Assembly (NCBI GenBank): GCA_002914845.1
Contig: JXTC01000306.1
Coordinates: forward strand, 205,523 to 269,522
DNA: 64,000 nucleotides
DNA from: Trema orientale
Lineage: Eukaryota > Streptophyta > Magnoliopsida > Rosales > Cannabaceae
Reading direction: 5' to 3'
The position numbers and the translations under genes are program-made. The notes under the pieces are model-generated. The model was not told where the DNA came from, made no database searches, and worked only from the letters and a program-made list of their open reading frames with translations. Of this stretch, positions 60,866 to 64,000 are shown one piece after another (positions within the stretch are counted from its first letter, which is position 1; each line of letters opens with the position of its first letter).

Positions 60866-62607
60866 TTTTTCTTATATTATCACATTCAGATAAAAAAAAC
60901 ATAAAATAACTGGATGATTTTTTCAATGAGTATGAAAACTCGGCCATTCTCTTAAGCTATAAAGAGAATAATATTGGTGGGGGCACTTGGTTTTTTAAGG
61001 ACTAAGGACGTGTTACGCTTATAACTAATTAACTATATTGCTAATATAATTAATCAATATTTTAATCATAATTTAGGTAGCATGCCCTAGTGTCTCACAG
61101 ATTTATAATTTTGATATAAAGATTTTATGTGTAACTAAAAAAAGCTTATTAAAACACGTGATTGAAACTCTAGTTAGCTAGGAAGCTAGTAGCTACGTTG
61201 GCACCTATAGAAAGACTTTTCGCGGTTAATGAAAGAAAACTAAAGCATATATTAAAGTGCAGGAGACCAAATAATGATAGCTATCTTATAATTATTAATA
61301 TATAGTATATATGGACAAAACAAATGCTTGCCTATATGATATTCTTCGCGGTTTCCTTGCAGCTTCGTATGAGACATTAGATAATGGTACATAGGTATGG
61401 CCCATGGACTGCATGGAGTACTAGCATGTTAGACGGTGCTTTTCTTTTTTCTCTAGCAAAATGTTCACAATTAAGGGCTAGGAATTAGAAAAGTTAGTAG
61501 ACTGAGATATATAATGAGAAAGGTTAGTAATATCATAATGAGTTATATACAGACATATATATATGTACACATAATAGACTGATATCAAATTCAAAGGGAA
61601 GTAGTACTAGTTGTAATAACTTATGCAAGAAAAAAAAAAGATATTTTGAAGTATTCAACATTAAATCACGTCTTGACCATGCACTACTTAATGCATGCAA
61701 TTCAAAATTAGGCATTGAATGGAGGATTTAGAAAGAGGGGAGGTGGCAAAATTCTAATGGATCCAAAACTCGTGGCTGAACTTTGAATATTCTAGATTTC
61801 TCAATAAATTTTTTTTTTTTTTCAAAAAAAAGAAGCAAATCGGGTATAAATGTTGCATGGTTGGAATATATTTGTATTCGTATCAGACAATATCTGTCAA
61901 GGTGGTTGAGGTGCAATATTTGAGAATCAGAGTTTCCTATTTTATGTGTTGGGAAATTAAGCTCATTATATCCACCGAATAATTGGCCGACCAAAATATT
62001 ATCAATTAATATAGCACTATTTGGACTAAAAATTCCACTTGAAAATTGTCACGTCATAAAATAAACTCACGCCAACTTCTTTCTCAAGAGAACTAATGGA
62101 AGATAATCACGTACGTAATTGCATGTAAGAAAAGTTAAAGGATTTTGAGCTTGTCATGTTCATTCTATTTAATTAAAATGCAAAAGACGAAGAAGAGATT
62201 TGACCAGGAAGAAATTAGGCGTGGGGAAACATAAGATCTCAACCGCTTGGAAAGAAAATTTAATTTTCTTGGCATATGTAGTAATGCTACCATCTTACAT
62301 ACGCCTAATTTATTACAAAATTAGAGTTGGGGCCAAATGAAGAACACAATTTTACTATTTAAGGGTATTTGAATATAAAGTCAAAAATACTAATACAAAT
62401 TCATACTGAGTGTAAATATCAAGTGATAAACTGACTAATTACCATAAATTTTTGGATGGTTTTGGGTTATATATTTCTCAAACTATCAGAAAAAAAAAAA
62501 AAATCTGAACCGTCCAGAAAAACTGCCATGTAATCTAGGTGTAATATATTTTTAAGACTTAGTATAATGTATGTAATTCATATTTTAAATTAAGGGTGGA
62601 GGATTAG
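60866..62607. other. Intergenic, no gene seen
   Basis: AT-rich DNA with short unrecognised open frames (for example minus strand 61728-61994). Nothing else noticed. Confidence 0.45.
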
Positions 62608-63060
62608 TACCTATTTTAGTGCTTGTGGCTTCTGAATTTTTTGAAATGTGACAAATTCGTCCTAGAACTAAAAAAAAGACCAATTCGTCCTTAAATTTAT
62701 AATAATGCTACAATTTGATCCAAATTGGATACAAATGTTTGCTTTGTAATAGAGTCTTCAGATTCTTCTTTCTTTTGCAGCAGGATTTTTAGCACCTTTA
62801 GTCTCTAAACCTTTTAAAATGTGACAATTTTATCACAATTTCGTCCTTGAACTAAAAAAAGGTAACCGATTTGACCATAAATTTACAATAATGATACAAT
62901 TTGTCATCTTTTAAAAAGTTCAAGGACCATGGGGACCATAGGCTCCGTTTACATTTTGGACCAAATTGTAGCATTATTATAAATTTAAGGACCAATTTGC
63001 CACTACTTTAAGGACTGAATTGTCATATTTTAAAAAGTTCAGGGACCACAGGAGCTAAAC
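62608..63060. mobile_element. Foldback repeat of the CAATTTGGTCC type
   Basis: The left part (about 62610-62720) is inverted at about 62945-63060: GTCCTTAAATTTATAATAAT is matched in reverse by ATTATTATAAATTTAAGGAC. A third, direct copy of the left arm lies at about 62785-62930. Related to the element at 49293-49815 by the spaced ATTTGGTCC and GTCCTTGAACT words. Boundaries are approximate. Confidence 0.6.
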
Positions 63061-64000
63061 AAACCCCCCGCCCCCCCTCTTTTTTTTTTTTGAAGTGATA
63101 AATATGTATATATATCAGCTGGGATTTCTTTTATGACTAATTAAACTTTGATGACAATTTATTATGATCAGTTAACATAATCTTTATATTAACAGTGTTT
63201 AGTATTGAACATGAAAACTTATATAACGTCTAGCTATATAAGTTCGAGCTACTAGTAGTGCACTATCACCTGAGGGTGATTGCAATAGTATTTGAGTATT
63301 TTTATTGGGGATTTGTCAGCTGATGATTTGATTTTTACAAATAATTTACTCCTTATTGAGTCTTATAGCGTGGGTGGTTCATGCAACTTTCTCATAAGGA
63401 TTGGAAATGTAGTTGTTCATACACTAGTCAAATTTAGTTCCACTTTGACTTCTTTTAATATTAATTAAGCTGAGAAAATTTCAAGTATTATTGTTCTTCT
63501 TATAGCAAACAATTTACCTAAATAATAGAATTTCTATATTTACCTTAAAAAAGATATTATTATTTGGTGTATTTCCAAGTTATTTCGAAATTCAAACTAT
63601 AGGAAGTCTACTTTTCATTGTTATTTTAAAAACTTGTCATTTCTAGAAGAAATATTGTAACTACCTTTCTTTTCCTTTTGAAAAATCTTAGAATCAATGT
63701 CTAAGGTCCATCAACTCACCAGTACTAGTATTTCCTACTTCATATAAGATCAAAAAGCCCACCCATAAATTAAAATTTGAAAAAGAAAGATACAAATTAA
63801 GTTGTGAAATTAGAAAAAGAACTGTTTGATCATCAAAGTTCCTAGGTTTGGACTTTTAATACTTTGAAGCAGGTAAAGTCCCTACCAATATCAGCCGATA
63901 TTAAGTGGGTTGTGGGTCTATCTACGCAACTTTTATTTGATTTTGGGCCGCGGGCCGATTTTTTTTTTTTCCTCGGTGGAAGAAAAAAGCAAAGGAAAGC
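63061..64000. other. Intergenic, no gene seen
   Basis: AT-rich DNA to the window edge. No exon-like or repeat boundary noticed. Confidence 0.4.

Overview
The window is nuclear DNA from a dicot plant. The genes have GT-AG introns, the intergenic DNA is AT-rich with many poly-A/T tracts, and the proteins are land-plant families: a plant kinesin-4, an LRR receptor kinase, a DUF579 xylan protein, 2-oxoglutarate dioxygenases and a group IId WRKY factor. I cannot name the species. There is one assembly gap (7690-8335) and a few single Ns (5250, 25588, 59951).

Layout. 1-4700 is intergenic with one retroposon. 4750-5195 holds two exons of a valyl-tRNA synthetase gene with no rest of the gene. 5831-16362 is a 25-exon kinesin-4 gene (KIN4B type, + strand). 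18167-20296 is an LRR receptor pseudokinase (- strand). 22.6-24.3 kb is a MITE-rich stretch. 26030-26995 is an intronless IRX15-type gene (+). 27.9-36.7 kb is a transposon-rich block with LTR-element fossils, a foldback element, an AT-rich decayed tandem repeat, SINEs, and a hAT transposon with an 8-bp target duplication and a triplicated 3' end. 36997-40149 and 42890-45568 are tandem 2OG-Fe(II) dioxygenase genes (+), separated by a TGTCGTT-rich repeat. 47121-49253 is a tRNA-dihydrouridine synthase gene (-). 52938-54260 is a WRKY gene (-). 55-64 kb is intergenic, with SINEs and long-arm foldback elements.

The genes form a conserved neighbourhood rather than a pathway. From memory, the order kinesin-4, LRR kinase, IRX15, 2OG dioxygenase matches Arabidopsis At3g50240-At3g50210 read backwards, and the dihydrouridine synthase fits the paralogous block around At5g67200-At5g67220. 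All spliced gene models below were assembled by eye: splice sites are GT-AG and each total is divisible by three. Kinesin-4 and IRX15 both have links to the cell wall (microtubule-guided delivery and xylan), but I infer no operon-like cooperation.

I found no convincing new gene system. The most unusual signal is that three unrelated transposable elements (hAT, a MITE, a SINE) each carry a threefold tandem amplification, two of them involving the 3' terminus.
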